From Dysidea avara (taxonomy: Eukaryota; Porifera; Demospongiae; Dictyoceratida; Dysideidae), in NCBI RefSeq assembly GCF_963678975.1, contig NC_089275.1:32921977-32985976 (forward strand): a stretch of DNA of 64,000 nucleotides. Reading direction: 5' to 3'. Below are positions 10,301-20,986 of the stretch, piece after piece. Every line of letters begins with the position of its first letter. The first letter of the stretch is position 1. The notes beneath the pieces are model-generated. The model made no database searches. It was not told where the DNA came from and was given only the letters and a program-made list of their open reading frames with translations. The translations under genes and the position numbers were made by a program.

Positions 10301-12969
10301 CACAAAATGCGAGTCCATCCTTAGTGGACTCTACATACATTTGGTTTAAAAACTGTTTCAAAAGTACATAAATGTAACTAGCTAGCTAATAATACTCTAT
10401 GCTGCTGTTCCTGCAGCTTATTTCACTAGTCTAATGCTACTGCATGAATGATTTAGAAGCTAGAAATTGAAACTAACTTATTACACCTCCTTGTCTTCAT
10501 CTCCTTTCACTCATCTATACTTGTACACAACTCTTTGTACTCGGGCCTGACTCTTCAGATAATCATATGGCTTAATTCAGCCACCAATTGCAATTTATCA
10601 CCTCCAACCGACTTAACACCACTTTTCGTCTATCACTTTAGGTCACTTCACCCCAACACCTAAAGAATATCTGTGCTGTTGCTCACAATTCAATGTTCCA
10701 GATGTGAAAAATAGACTGGATTCCTCCTTCCTCTATTCCCAGCCTAAAATTTGGATCACGTGATGCTGTGTGTTAAATAGAAACCACCGAAATTATTTGG
10801 ATTACGCGATGTAATCATTGAACTTATACCAATATCAACTGCTGATTTACAACGATAATATCGCGCTACCAAGGTATGCACTACTTGTCTCTTGTTCGTA
10901 ATAACAAAATCGGGCGGGCGCCGCTCTCTTATGGAAATTTGGGTGGGCACATCACCCAGGTCCACCCTTGGCTACGCCACTGACACCAAGTAATGGCTAA
11001 AAGGACGTTTTCCATGGACGTTATAAGGTGTTTTAAGGCTGCAACTATGGTAGCAAACTGAACTGCGATGGTTTAAAAGTGGGTGTGGCACACGAAGAAA
11101 CGAACATTGATCATGCAAGAGGAATAAGCAGCTGCAATAAAGATAATGACGTTTATATTTAATTCTTTCATAGACTATGATTGCATTACGAAGCTTCGAA
11201 GGATACTTTTATAATTTGAAGTTTACTTAACCTTCAAAACCATGAAACATTCGAAGCTTCGTCCCAGCCCTACTTGATGATCTATATAACTGATTAGACC
11301 ACTTCATGGTCACCTTTTATAAAGACCACCTCTTTATATGGTAATATTCAAACATGTGTTTCATGACTCGCAGAAAGGGGTCACCAATATTTTGGTACAC
11401 ACTTCACTCAAGTCATCACTTGGTTTATACCAGAATGTGTCATAACAAAATAGTCCATGCAAGTGAAATGTAGCTAGTCACTACAACCTTCTGATCAACA
11501 AAAAAAAGTGATGACCTTTAGAGCCTTAGCTGACCTAGCTGTTTGATAAAGTCATGAAATTGATGTTTGGAACTTAGCTATTATTACAATGTGAAAACCG
11601 GTCTTTGTAAAGAGGATGGAGTTTGTAAAAGGTGAACACAAAGTGGTCTTATTATAAGGTCAGTATGCCTTAGCCATCTTTGAGATAAATTATGATGTGG
11701 TCTTTGTAAAAAAGGTGGTCTTTAAAAAGTGGCCACTAAACAAGGATTTTACTCTAGGGTACATTTATGTGACGATTTTGATCATTTCTGTTTCCACTGT
11801 TTCCAATTGTCCCAATCATTCTGGTACTTTTCCGGTAACAAGTTGTTCTGAGGGACCTCCCAACAGTAGAGATGTACCGATAATCGGATCGGTGATCAGA
11901 TTGGTTGCTGATATGGCAATTTTTACCATATTGGTAATCGGCACAAATGCTCTGAGAACCGATATCGCTACTGATAGTTTGCATGGCAAATATGAGTACC
12001 TGAAAAGCCTTTTTGCTCGCTACAAACAAATAGAAAGTCTCTCTATACTATTTCACTTAAATGCTAAGTTACAAGAAGCCATGTAACTGCTTGTATAAGT
12101 AGTACTGCTATTTGTGTTAGAATATTCTTACCCAGATCTTCTGAAAACGGTAGGTGTTACACTTGAACTGCACCATAGGATAAAAGCTGAACTGATAGTC
12201 TGTGTATAGTAGCCATCTTGAAAACTAATCAAAACACAGAGTAAACTGGATAAGGGAGCATGTATTAAAATATTTGTGGTGTTTAATTGTATTAAAATAT
12301 TTGTGGTGCCTAATTGTCTGGGTTGTGTATTAGAGGCAACACCACCATAGGTAACCAGGTATTGCTGTGTCTTATAGTTACATCACTTCTGTTTTCTCTA
12401 AAAAATCATTTGAATAATATACATCATGCAGTAGCTACACCTGTAGTTCTATTTGATTTACATTTTACAGAATATACAATAATCGGATTGGTATAATTGG
12501 TATCGGCTCTTTTAGGTACAGATTAATTGGATATCGGTACAACTGAAAATCCTTATTGCTACATCTCTACCCAAGAGTAAATCCCTCTGTGCTTGTATGG
12601 CTTCTCAGAGCAATTTTGATGTTGGCCAGACAATTTTTTTAGACACGTGCACTTATAGTTAAAGTGATTAGCTGCCACACAAGACATTTACGACTGTGCC
12701 TCACCTTCAAAAGTTTTCTGGATTCAGTATTATATTACTGTCAGGCTATATGTATGTAGTTAGAGACTGATGAGCAGTCATTGTTTATAGGGAAAAACAA
12801 TCAACTATTTTAATGTGTATTACAATTTCTGTTTTGTAAACACTGTTGTCTCATATATATCCCTACAGGTAGACTAATAACAGCCAAGTACATTGTTCCT
12901 GAAAGATATCACAAATGGTTCCCAGTAGCAGAGACTGCAGTCAGATCAATATACCCATCAGACACTTGA
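4308..12969 (+). CDS. LEMD3: MAN1/LEMD3-type inner nuclear membrane protein, C-terminal half (eight exons)
   Basis: The exons are 4308-4409, 4680-4782, 5612-5753, 8666-8699, 8980-9055, 9332-9437, 9549-9627 and 12869-12969 (stop TGA). All have GT-AG ends and every junction keeps the frame, giving 246 residues. The order is: second transmembrane helix (GLLLALVGFYSYLWYV); MSC/winged-helix domain with the family motifs DLLPYLAISHVRDMLIPP, DWIANSETRVR and FTVWRWI; a linker (EQWQGKAFD, then CMRLKNMFDS); and an RRM-like/UHM domain (VVHIVVDK, GCVYIKLDS, LHGSWFNGRLITAKYI). In animals MAN1 anchors chromatin at the inner nuclear envelope, and its RRM-like domain binds receptor-activated SMADs. The presence of that domain favours LEMD3 over LEMD2. 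The LEM domain, first TM and lumenal part are not visible and probably lie left of the window or in undetected exons. Three introns are packed with transposons. A possible AATAAA lies at 13573. Motifs and phases are seen; the name is family knowledge. Confidence 0.85.
4981..5324. mobile_element. hAT-like MITE in a MAN1 intron
   Basis: The ends are TAGAGTTGCAACGATAC and the complement of ATATTGTTGCATTTCTA. Flanking 8-mers TTGTATAC and CTGTATAC match at 7 of 8 positions. The interior is rich in CGATAT/ATATCG words. Confidence 0.7.
6076..6768. mobile_element. TA-flanked inverted-repeat element (Tc1/mariner-like) in a MAN1 intron
   Basis: The ends are inverted repeats of about 38 bp with one mismatch, starting TAGCGGGAAATTTTC, flanked by TA on both sides. 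There is no transposase frame. The interior carries several further AATTTTCGAAAA words. Confidence 0.7.
7147..7385 (+). mobile_element. tRNA-derived SINE
   Basis: The head (7147-7222) has an A box (TGGCCAAGTGGGT) and a B box (GGTTTGATGCC) at tRNA-like spacing. It is followed by a tail with TTGAGCAAGAAACTTTGCTC, a sequence I recognise from the conserved tails of invertebrate SINEs. It lacks the paired acceptor stem of a working tRNA, so I do not call it a tRNA gene. It lies in a MAN1 intron. Confidence 0.7.
7408..8010. mobile_element. hAT-type non-autonomous element
   Basis: Terminal inverted repeats begin TAGTGTTGCAC at both ends. A perfect 8-bp target duplication GTAGTTGT lies at 7400-7407 and 8011-8018. 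The interior holds CGGTAT words and no transposase. It is intronic in MAN1, immediately after the SINE. Confidence 0.88.
9982..11270. mobile_element. hAT-type element (outer of a nested pair)
   Basis: The left end is AAGGCTGGGATGAA and the right end is the complement of GGGCTGGGACGAAGC. A perfect 8-bp duplication TACTTGAT lies at 9974-9981 and 11271-11278. TTCGAA-rich subterminal repeats sit at both ends. It hosts the element at 10228-10982. It is intronic in MAN1. Confidence 0.85.
10228..10982. mobile_element. hAT-type element nested inside another hAT element
   Basis: The ends are CAGTGGCATAGCCAGG and the complement of CAGTGGCGTAGCCAAGG. A perfect duplication ACACCAAG lies at 10220-10227 and 10983-10990. 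It is younger than its host at 9982-11270. No transposase frame was seen. Confidence 0.88.
11867..12569. mobile_element. hAT-like element in the last MAN1 intron
   Basis: The ends are TAGAGATGTACCGATAA and the complement of TAGAGATGTAGCAAT. Flanking 8-mers CCCAACAG and CCCAAGAG match at 7 of 8 positions. The interior has GATATCGG words like the element at 7408. Confidence 0.8.
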
Positions 12970-13647
12970 TCAGTTGTAGGGTCTCCACACATGAGAGTTA
13001 TTATTATGTATTGTAATTTAATTGTGTACATTCTGTGGTTTTTAAACACTCGAAGAATATATTAGTTTTCACTGTGTAAAGTGAGTACATGTTGAGAAGA
13101 TTTTCAGCAAATTCACATTAACAGAACTGTCTGTGTATGTCACTGGTAAACCATATTAAATTGATCAGATTGGTAGTGACGTATCACTCTATTTTAAAAG
13201 TTCAATGTGTAAAGCAGAGGTTTGTATATATGCAGCAGGAGATATCATGGAATCACTGTGTTTGTCTATAGTGTTGTGTAGATTGCTTTTACTGTTACCA
13301 CTACCAGGAAGTAAGCAGTAATGGTTCCTGTTATACTGCTGGTACTGAATATTAGAATGTACACAAATCAAAGTATTGTGACATTTTATAGTTAGTAATG
13401 AACATGATTGTATTGTGTCAGCTACTGTACTTGTCCTATCATATACATGTAAAAGATCACGGTAAACATAAAAACAATGAAAGTAACACCATGACACATT
13501 GGTGAAGTGACGTGTTCCTTGTTGATATACTGCAGGACACCAAATTTCACATACAAGAGAGTGCTCAGTAACAATAAAACAAAAAAAGTACTAATGATGT
13601 AGTGATGTACATGTCATTTCACAGTACTTAATCAGTCACAAACTTGT
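12970..13647. other. Gap between convergent 3' ends
   Basis: MAN1 (+) and the collagen gene (-) converge here, with 678 bp between their stop codons. AATAAA on the plus strand at 13573-13578 could serve MAN1. No other feature is supported. Confidence 0.5.
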
Positions 13648-16348
13648 TCACTTAGTACACACAGCACAGGTGAGCTCTTTGGTCCCTTCATAAGGAGGAC
13701 ATGGAAGAGTTCCACATTGTACTTCGATTGGTGTAAATATTATTCCTTCCTGAATTGAAGTTGATCCAGGAACTGCTTTGAGTAATTTATCAACACATGA
13801 GAAGACTGACCTGGGATCAGATCGGTGCTCAGACATAAGATATCCATTGTACTCTGTGGTCCAACCAGTAGGGCAAGTGTGTTTAGCGGGAATCATGTAC
13901 ATTGCTGACCTAATGGCTACATAACATACAGCACAGAGGACATCAGCACGATTAGTGTTAGATCTGAAGTGATGTGTGTCGTAATACTCTGCTCCAACCA
14001 TCAAAGAATTGCTTTGTGATCCAGGTTGGAATTTTAAGTAATTAGGGTCTAATGGCAAACATTGTGGATTACCACCACCTCCACTCTTTGTGTGCCCTCC
14101 TCCACCAGCTCTTCCTGAATACACCAGCTGGGCTCCATTACTAGGACAAGCATCATGACCCCATCGAACATAAACCAGTCCTCCCGCAGGTTTTCCTGTT
14201 AATCCTTGATCTCCCTTTGGTCCTGATGATCCTTGATTTCCCTTTGGTCCTGTTGATCCTTGATTCCCCTTTGGTCCTGTTGATCCTTGATCTCCTTTTG
14301 GTCCTGGTAATCCTTTATCTCCATGAGGACCAGCATCTCCTTTCACACCTGGTATTCCATCACGACCATCTCTACCTTGCACACCATCTCTACCATGTAG
14401 TAGTTTAATGATAGTATTGTCTGTTTGGATTGTAGTTTGTGATTTTGGGTCTTCTCTCTTGAATATTTCATGATGACTGGTGTTATCCCTAGTCCCATAC
14501 TGTGGAGTGATAAACACTATTGATGTAGTCAGCATAATATAATACTTGATCACACATGTACAGTGCATTAGTATCATTAAGGTATGGTAGTATGGAATCA
14601 AGATTCAGGGATAAATCTGAGTTTTCACAGTTACATTTTGAATAATACAGCCCAGTGTAATACCAACATTTAATATTATGTAGCTATTTACGTGTTTTTT
14701 TTTTTGTTTGTATTTTTGCATGACCATGCATGAGTTGGAATGATTTAAATTTCCACCAGGCTTTGTAATCAAGACATGGTCACATTATCAAGACTAATTA
14801 TGTAAATTATTATTCAGGCTGAAATGTGATTGGATCATTAGACAAAAGGGGCGAGTCCTCCATGCATGTTACATAAAATCAAAACTTACTTTTCTGATCC
14901 TTCACTATAATAAACTATTATAGCTATATTATTATAGTTAATGTACTACATACTGAAATTTGCTTTTTTTTGCACTGTACAATAAATAATTAAGTCACTT
15001 GAAAATAGTAAATCAGTTATTTTTCAAACCGTGACCAGTACTGCTACTACACCAAAATTTCCAAACATTATGTGGCTTACTGCCTGTAACTATTTTGGCT
15101 TTCAATTATAAGCTGGACACATCAAGCATCAAGATTTTTACCACTGTTGCTACCAGAGGCTGCAAAAATCAAGCTATACTCTAATCAAGTATTTATTATT
15201 TTGTTATGATATTTCAGTTATCTTGGTAAGTTCTCCCTCAAAGCATTGACTAGGCCTTCATTCTGCATAATGTATTTTGGTGGAGGTCATACCACACAGA
15301 AGGGGACCGGACTAGGCTAATTTGCCTGGAATACAAGCAGGTCCCCCAAAACTATGCCCACTGGTGACTTCAATTAAAGGCTATGAAAACTGCAATAAGG
15401 AGTTTAGAGAGATTGCTGAAGCCAGAGTTTTGGATTTTTTTTTTTTTTGGTGTGAGCAACCAGCTGCTTGGGTAGGAGTTATAGTCATACACCAAAGCAA
15501 AGACTGGATGGTGTCACCTGGTGGTACAAGGGTATAATTATACCTTTTGGCAGTTCTAGCTGAAGTGCAACAATAAAACATTTGGTAGGAATGCTTCGTC
15601 TTTGGTTTGTATATCAAACAACACATGTTGATACGTGAGTCTGGGTCTTCCAAATGTTCTACAACACTTTCTATGAAGCTGACTGCAACCAAGTTACCGC
15701 ATTTGAGTTGGAAACAATATAGCTATTCTACAAAAAAGCATAACCACACTCTGGTTTATATACCTAGACTGTCATTTTACATCAGCATGCGTGTTCAATA
15801 GGGCTGGGATAACCTTGTGTTTGTGTGAAATAAACATGTATGTACTTTCTTTATGTAATTACAAAATAGCCTGCAGTGTCCTGAGCCATTATAGCTGGAA
15901 GTTGCTGGGATTAAAAGTTTCCTATTGTGTACCGCAAGAACTATAATGTCATGCACAAATCCAATAGCTATATTAGCATGATTGTCTTGACTCATGGGAT
16001 ACAATGGCTCCCAGCCTCCATGCACACTTTGACTGAACTATATTTATTGGTCATGAAATTATTTTTGTATTTGTACATACAAAATACCTTTCCATTCCTA
16101 TCCAGTAAGACTTCTATGATGATGTTAAGTTGTTCCAGTTGTAACTGTTGTTCACTGATCTGATTATTCTGTTTGATAATTTGTTCGTTGAGTTGCTCAA
16201 TCTGCTCCTGACTGTGATATTGTTGTTCTATGACTTGTGTGTTTAACTGTATCAATGAGGACTGTAAGTACCAACCACCAGCAAATACTACTACCAGACA
16301 CACTACTGATAATACTACACTAACTTGTAGTATAGAAACTGCACCCAT
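13648..16348 (-). CDS. Type II membrane-anchored short-chain collagen (C4-like), complete, two exons
   Basis: Exon 1 is 16348-16088 (87 codons, donor AAG|GTATTT). Exon 2 is 14499-13648 (acceptor CACTCCACAG). Both borders are phase 0, giving 370 residues. The order is: signal-anchor helix (about residues 8-26), a Gln-rich heptad coiled coil (about 28-86), a linker, 23 uninterrupted Gly-X-Y triplets from [10 protein letters not shown] to GLTGKP, and a C-terminal Cys-rich domain. That domain has the motifs [47 protein letters not shown] and [10 protein letters not shown] recognise it as the domain of sponge short-chain (spongin-type) collagen C4. The coiled coil probably seeds trimers that fold into a cell-surface collagen triple helix in the extracellular matrix. 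The 1588-bp intron could hide a small exon, but none is needed. It is the one complete member of a three-copy family here. Confidence 0.85.
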
Positions 16349-16640
16349 CTCTAGTACTGTTCAAGTCACTTAGTAAATGATAATATTTGTCTACTGTTGT
16401 AGTTTTGTACTATGCCAAATGGCTGGTGATAGCTATGATGTGAGTTCTGTTTTTGTTTTTGCCTCAGTACATCAAACTGCATTTCCCTGATGTCAAATGT
16501 TTATGTGGTATGTGTAGTTTCCCACAAAAGCTCATCTTTTCATCCTCACTTGTGAAGATGCACTTGTAACAACTTGTTATTCCATAATGCTGATACAGCA
16601 ATGATATTCACTATTGACTAGTGATTACTCCCAAAACCTT
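16349..16640. repeat. Upstream flank of collagen copy B
   Basis: Contains the likely promoter of the collagen gene on the minus strand: a degenerate TATA (TACAAAAC) about 55 bp before the ATG, then CTACAAC. The stretch 16490-16640 resembles the flanks of copies A and C. Confidence 0.5.
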
Positions 16641-16843
16641 GTGTATATAACCCATTAAATTTATTTTTGGCTTCCTATTATGGTTGCAAACTATTTGCAG
16701 TTGAAAATATGTATATTATACATAGAATGTCTATAAACTGTCAGCACTGAATATAAGTCATCAGTATCCTTGCAAGCAAACATGTAATAAGACTAGATTA
16801 CCATAAAGTAGGCTTGCTCCTTCAATGCTATGCATTCACCTAG

Positions 16844-17140
16844 TTGTATGCTCATCGACGACTAAGAGGTGATCTTATTTTGTTATACAAAATTCTAAAC
16901 AATTATTTTAGTTCAGACTTTCACAACTTCTTCACTTACACTAATACCATCACAAGGGGACATCAATTTAAGTTATTTAAATCATTTTCAATATTAAAAT
17001 GTAGATCTGATTATTTTTTAATAGGATTCTCAATGACTGGAATGGCTTACCTGACTATGTTGTATATGCTAATTCAATTAATTGTTTTAAATCATTGTTA
17101 GATTCTCACTTAGCTAATTCTAGATTTATTTTTGTATAGC
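16844..17140 (+). pseudogene. 5'-truncated LINE reverse-transcriptase C-terminus
   Basis: Reads RRLRGDLILLYKILNN, then ITRGHQFKLFKS, then after a frameshift RILNDWNGLPDYVVYANS ending at a TAG. This pattern (RRxRGDxI...ITRG...W NxLPxxVV) is the C-terminal tail of non-LTR retrotransposon ORFs. It is a 5'-truncated remnant with at least one frameshift. Confidence 0.75.
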
Positions 17141-17167
17141 CATCTTATGAGTGTACAAATTTTGTGT

Positions 17168-17945
17168 TGACCCGGTATACAGGCAGTGCCTTTACCGGTA
17201 ATTAATAATACTAATACTAATTAGCCGATACTGAAAATCATATAATGGCCAATACCGAAGACCATGCTTAATAAAATTAATTTCACACATATTTTGTAAA
17301 ATTACCACTTCATTTTTGTCTTATTTGTATAGGTAATCACACATATTTGAGTGCAATTTTGGCTGTTACGAGTACAATTATTCCATAATTGCACGAAAAT
17401 GTGTGTGATTGCCTACTAATCACATAGTGACCACCCTTCATGGTTTGTAGTACACATCTATCCAGTTCTGTGGGGCCATTAACTTCTACCAGGTGATTGC
17501 ATCATCCTTCTTTGTATTACATCATTTGTTGTTGCATTTAAAAGGCTTCACGTGTCAGCAATTCTGATTGGCTACTCAAAATGTCTACATATGTTGCACT
17601 TAAGAGGCTTCTATTGTCTTTGATTGGCTATTCATTATATCACTTTCTTGTTGCACTTAAAAGGCTTCTGTTATTCTGCTATTTTATTGGCTACTTTACA
17701 GTGCAATTACAGAAACAAGGCTGGTGTGATTTGGGATTAATTGCATTCCTACTATTGAGACTAATGTATGGCAAATTAAATCACTATGTGATTATTATGA
17801 AAACAATACCACCATGGTCAGTAAAATTAATCAGCTAAATAATCTACTAATAATTACAGATATCGATGGTGATATTGTTGAAATTTGGTTGATAAACCGA
17901 TTTCCGATTATTTGCCGATTATGAATCAGTGCATCACCAGTATGT
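17168..17945. mobile_element. Probable decayed inverted-repeat element with an internal tandem repeat
   Basis: CCGATA/TATCGG words near both ends and a terminal GCAGTGC / GCAGTGCATCAC resemblance suggest a hAT-like relic, but no target duplication is visible. Inside, 17525-17700 holds three copies of a unit of roughly 60 bp (TTGCA..TTAAAAGGCTTC...ATTGGCTA). There is also an inverted pair built on GGTAATCACACAT near 17332-17412. Confidence 0.4.
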
Positions 17946-18131
17946 AATACAGTTGAATTCATTGGAGGTGCTTACGGTGCCATAGTGGAATGTATATGCT
18001 CTATTACAATGTGATTGCATGTGTGACTTTTATCGTATTAACTTGTGTTTAATGTTCGTATTCCTGATCAGCTAATTTCTTAAGCTACAATTGGTTAGTG
18101 ATTTGGCCACTATATACTGACCTTTGAACAG

Positions 18132-18371
18132 ATACCCAAATCACTAGAATTAAAAATCGAGGGAATAAATGGAAATTGGAGAACACACTTCAATAATGAA
18201 GGTCCAACATCTGTATTAACACTCATTCTTATTGATGCCCCAGACAACAGCTCTTTCACTCACCAGTTAGCTACATTTATGTACATCCCTATTACAGCCA
18301 ACTTACTTTTGAATGGGGTTAAATGTATAAAGATATTGCTCTATTGGTCACAAAAATCTATATTCTATTAG
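18132..18371 (+). other. Possible isolated exon, unidentified
   Basis: After an acceptor-like TTTGAACAG there is an 79-codon open stretch starting IPKSLELKIEGINGNWRTHF and ending at TAG. Its composition is protein-like, but I recognise no family and see no partner exon. It may be chance. Confidence 0.2.
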
Positions 18372-18399
18372 CTAATACTGATAGGTGATTTTATAAAAT

Positions 18400-19029
18400 T
18401 ATTGTTTGCAAACGTATAAGGCATTAGCTAGCAGTCCTTGCATGTGTGGGGAGGCTGGCACAGGTGTGGTGTAATATTAATGGCTACAATCAATTATAAT
18501 TCTGTGGTTGACATAGACTTTAAGGCTATTATGTAAGAGTTGGAGCAAACATTGGACTCTGGACCATAGACTGCACTCTGGACTACAGCTGGACAACTTT
18601 TCTAAGTTCTCTACCATGTCTTCAAGTGTAGACTGATTGTCAAAGCATAATGTTATGAAAACCCAGGCAGTAATATAGATCGAGGGTAAAAATTTAATGG
18701 TGGCTATGCATGCAGGATAGTCTCACTTGCCTTTTTGCTAAAAGTAAGAGGCAGACTGCACCTGGACTGCTTTCCTGTATGGAGAAAACCCTACCCAAAT
18801 AAGATGGAAAATTTTGGTGTAGCCACACCAGACTAATTATAAGTTGCTTGTGGGATGAAACACACAAAGCTGCCATCTACAGCACTGCTTTATTTAAGCT
18901 TGAGCGGCACTGAGATGCAACACTGAAAACAGTGCGGCTTGTAACGTGCAAAATTTTTGTAAAACCTGGTCTTTTGAAAAACTTGATAATAAATAAATAA
19001 GTTACTGAGTGGTTTTGTGAATTTTTTTG
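18400..19029. other. Mostly unassigned
   Basis: No gene was found. A short stretch near 18555-18590 (TTGGACTCTGGACCATAGAC) recurs inverted near 20040-20090, on the other side of the LINE remnant. Confidence 0.3.
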
Positions 19030-19995
19030 TGTTTGGTTAAAAAGGACAAGCCTGCAAACGTACTCCCCACAAACTCGTACATACAGTAACACAAGACATT
19101 ACAAATACAATGAAACCACTAGGACTACAAGGACAAAAAGGGTGACTATTTAATCTGCAGAATGGCATGAGGTATGGTATTCCACAAAAATAGACTGTTG
19201 ACAAGAAAGAATAATGGAAAGAATTAATAGAAGAAGCAACAGGCCAAATAGATTGAGGACATAATGTTGTAGGAACTTGAGACAACTGAAATATTCACAA
19301 AAAGGTAACAAGTTCCTGTGGTGAAGACTATCATGAATATAACAAATGGAGTAGAGGGCCAGTTTAACTCTTGTAAGCAGACATCAGAAGACTTGCTCCA
19401 TCAATACTATGAACGGCGCAATCCACCTGCTGTTGGAAGCCCAATGGGAAGCTCTGTACTGATTCTAAAACATTAATGTTTTTGGCAGTATGAGGATGCC
19501 AACAGGATAGGCATACTCTAGCACAGGGCAGGCATGCACCTGTAAGCAGTAGAATTAATTGATGTAGAAGCATTGGAGGAAGAAAGTTAAGTGACCTTGT
19601 GCCTTTGGCTGAAATGTATTTACAATATTCATTCCAATTAAGCTTTGAGTCAATGAGAACACTAAGGTATTGAACAACAGGGTGGTGTGAAATAACTGAT
19701 GAATCATAATAGAATCTAGATGATATGAAGGTAAAATTGGGGGAACGTTTGTTGGAAATCACAATGCCATCATTTGAGTGGATTTAAAGCAAGAGCCACT
19801 TTTTGGTCCACCGAGCTATGTTTGATATGTAGATCAAGATTAATATCATTAGGAGAGGACATTCCTTGTAGATAGTGAAATCATCAGCAAATAGTTTGAC
19901 TTTGCTGTGAGATATAACACTTTTCAGCTTGCAATCTAGGCGAGTGCCTAAGGGCCACATTACTGAACCAGCTGGGCCCCTTAATGGCAAAATGA
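19030..19995 (-). pseudogene. LINE reverse-transcriptase remnant
   Basis: Reading on the minus strand: HSKVKLFADDFTIYKE (the FADD-type catalytic motif of reverse transcriptase), then WTKKWLL, YLSVLIDSKLNWNEYCKYIS, WHPHTAKNINVLESVQ and, near the end, a stretch resembling the INSFxYSFFxxxxxxWNxIP tail. Several frameshifts break it and the 5' half is missing. It is the RT C-terminal half of a non-LTR retrotransposon. Confidence 0.8.
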
Positions 19996-20173
19996 TCTAA
20001 CATGGATAATACAGGTACATATGCAGTCCATAATACAGTACAGAGTCCAGTCCATGGTCCAGAGTCCAGTGTTTACACAAACCCATATGATTGAGTCCTT
20101 AAATGGAAAGACCCTATTAGGACATGCTGTATCCAAGCAAATATAAACTTCCATTTTAGGAAATGCACAACAG

Positions 20174-20181
20174 TATAAAAA
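20174..20181 (+). promoter_or_regulatory. TATA box of the FReD gene
   Basis: TATAAAAA, 72 bp upstream of the ATG at 20246, followed by CTACAAC as in collagen copy A. This leaves a 5' UTR of about 40 bp if initiation is about 30 bp downstream. Confidence 0.65.
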
Positions 20182-20245
20182 CACTACAACTCATGTACTT
20201 TCAACAGTTCACAGTTAATTTTATTGTAGTGTGAGCTAGTCTACA

Positions 20246-20986
20246 ATGACTACTATTATAACACTAGTAGTTCTATTTAGTCTGGGAATAGTACTAGTCG
20301 ATGGAGAATGTCAAACAAATGGTGGACCTATTGACAACTGTTGTTGTCTCGGTTACAGAAATGGCAACTTTAATGTAAAGAGTTCAGGAGTGTACACAAT
20401 TAGCAACTTTTGTGGAGTAAAATGTTCCAATGCTAGAGTATATTGTGACACTACCTCAGGAGGAGGAGGATGGACTGTTGTTCAGAGAAGACAAGACGGA
20501 AGTGTTGAATTTGAAAAAAGAGATTGGGTAGAGTATGAAGATGGATTTGGTAACCTGCATGGTGAATTTTGGCTCGGACTAACATATTTACACTGCATGA
20601 CTAAAAATGAAAAATGGGAACTTCGAATAGACTATCATCTAAAAAATGGAACTAAATCTTATCTCCACTATAAACAGTTTGCAGTGGGACCAGCAGAAGA
20701 CCAATATCCATTAAGCATATCAGGATTTGATAGTATTGGATTAACCGATCCATTTAGTGTGGTTGGTTCTCCACTCAACGGGATGTCATTTACCACCCGA
20801 GATCGTGACAATGATTTGAGTTCTGGTGAATGTGCACCTGGAAATGGTGCATGGTGGTATAATAAATGTGGTAAAAACATGGAACTCAATGATGGCTATC
20901 CTAATATATTCCTCAACAATCAATGGCATGGACTAATATTTGTGGAAATCAAGATTAGACCACAACTTTGTGAGCAAAATACTTAA
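20246..20986 (+). CDS. Secreted fibrinogen-related protein (FReD), single exon
   Basis: 246 residues. A signal peptide (about residues 1-20, MTTIITLVVLFSLGIVLVDG) is followed by a short Cys-rich stretch (NCCCLGY). A fibrinogen C-terminal domain starts near residue 50: VYCDTTSGGGGWTVVQRRQD, RDWVEYEDGFG, GEFWLGL, a calcium-site-like DRDND, a shortened GAWWYNKCGKNMELNDGY and the closing motif IFVEIKIRPQ. FReD proteins are extracellular lectin-like or adhesive molecules, often innate recognition factors. Whether this one binds sugars cannot be told from sequence. The gene has no intron and has its own TATA box. It lies between the collagen gene and its degenerate third copy, which fits a matrix or recognition cluster. 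It appears intact. Confidence 0.9.
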   Translation: MTTIITLVVLFSLGIVLVDGECQTNGGPIDNCCCLGYRNGNFNVKSSGVYTISNFCGVKCSNARVYCDTTSGGGGWTVVQRRQDGSVEFEKRDWVEYEDGFGNLHGEFWLGLTYLHCMTKNEKWELRIDYHLKNGTKSYLHYKQFAVGPAEDQYPLSISGFDSIGLTDPFSVVGSPLNGMSFTTRDRDNDLSSGECAPGNGAWWYNKCGKNMELNDGYPNIFLNNQWHGLIFVEIKIRPQLCEQNT

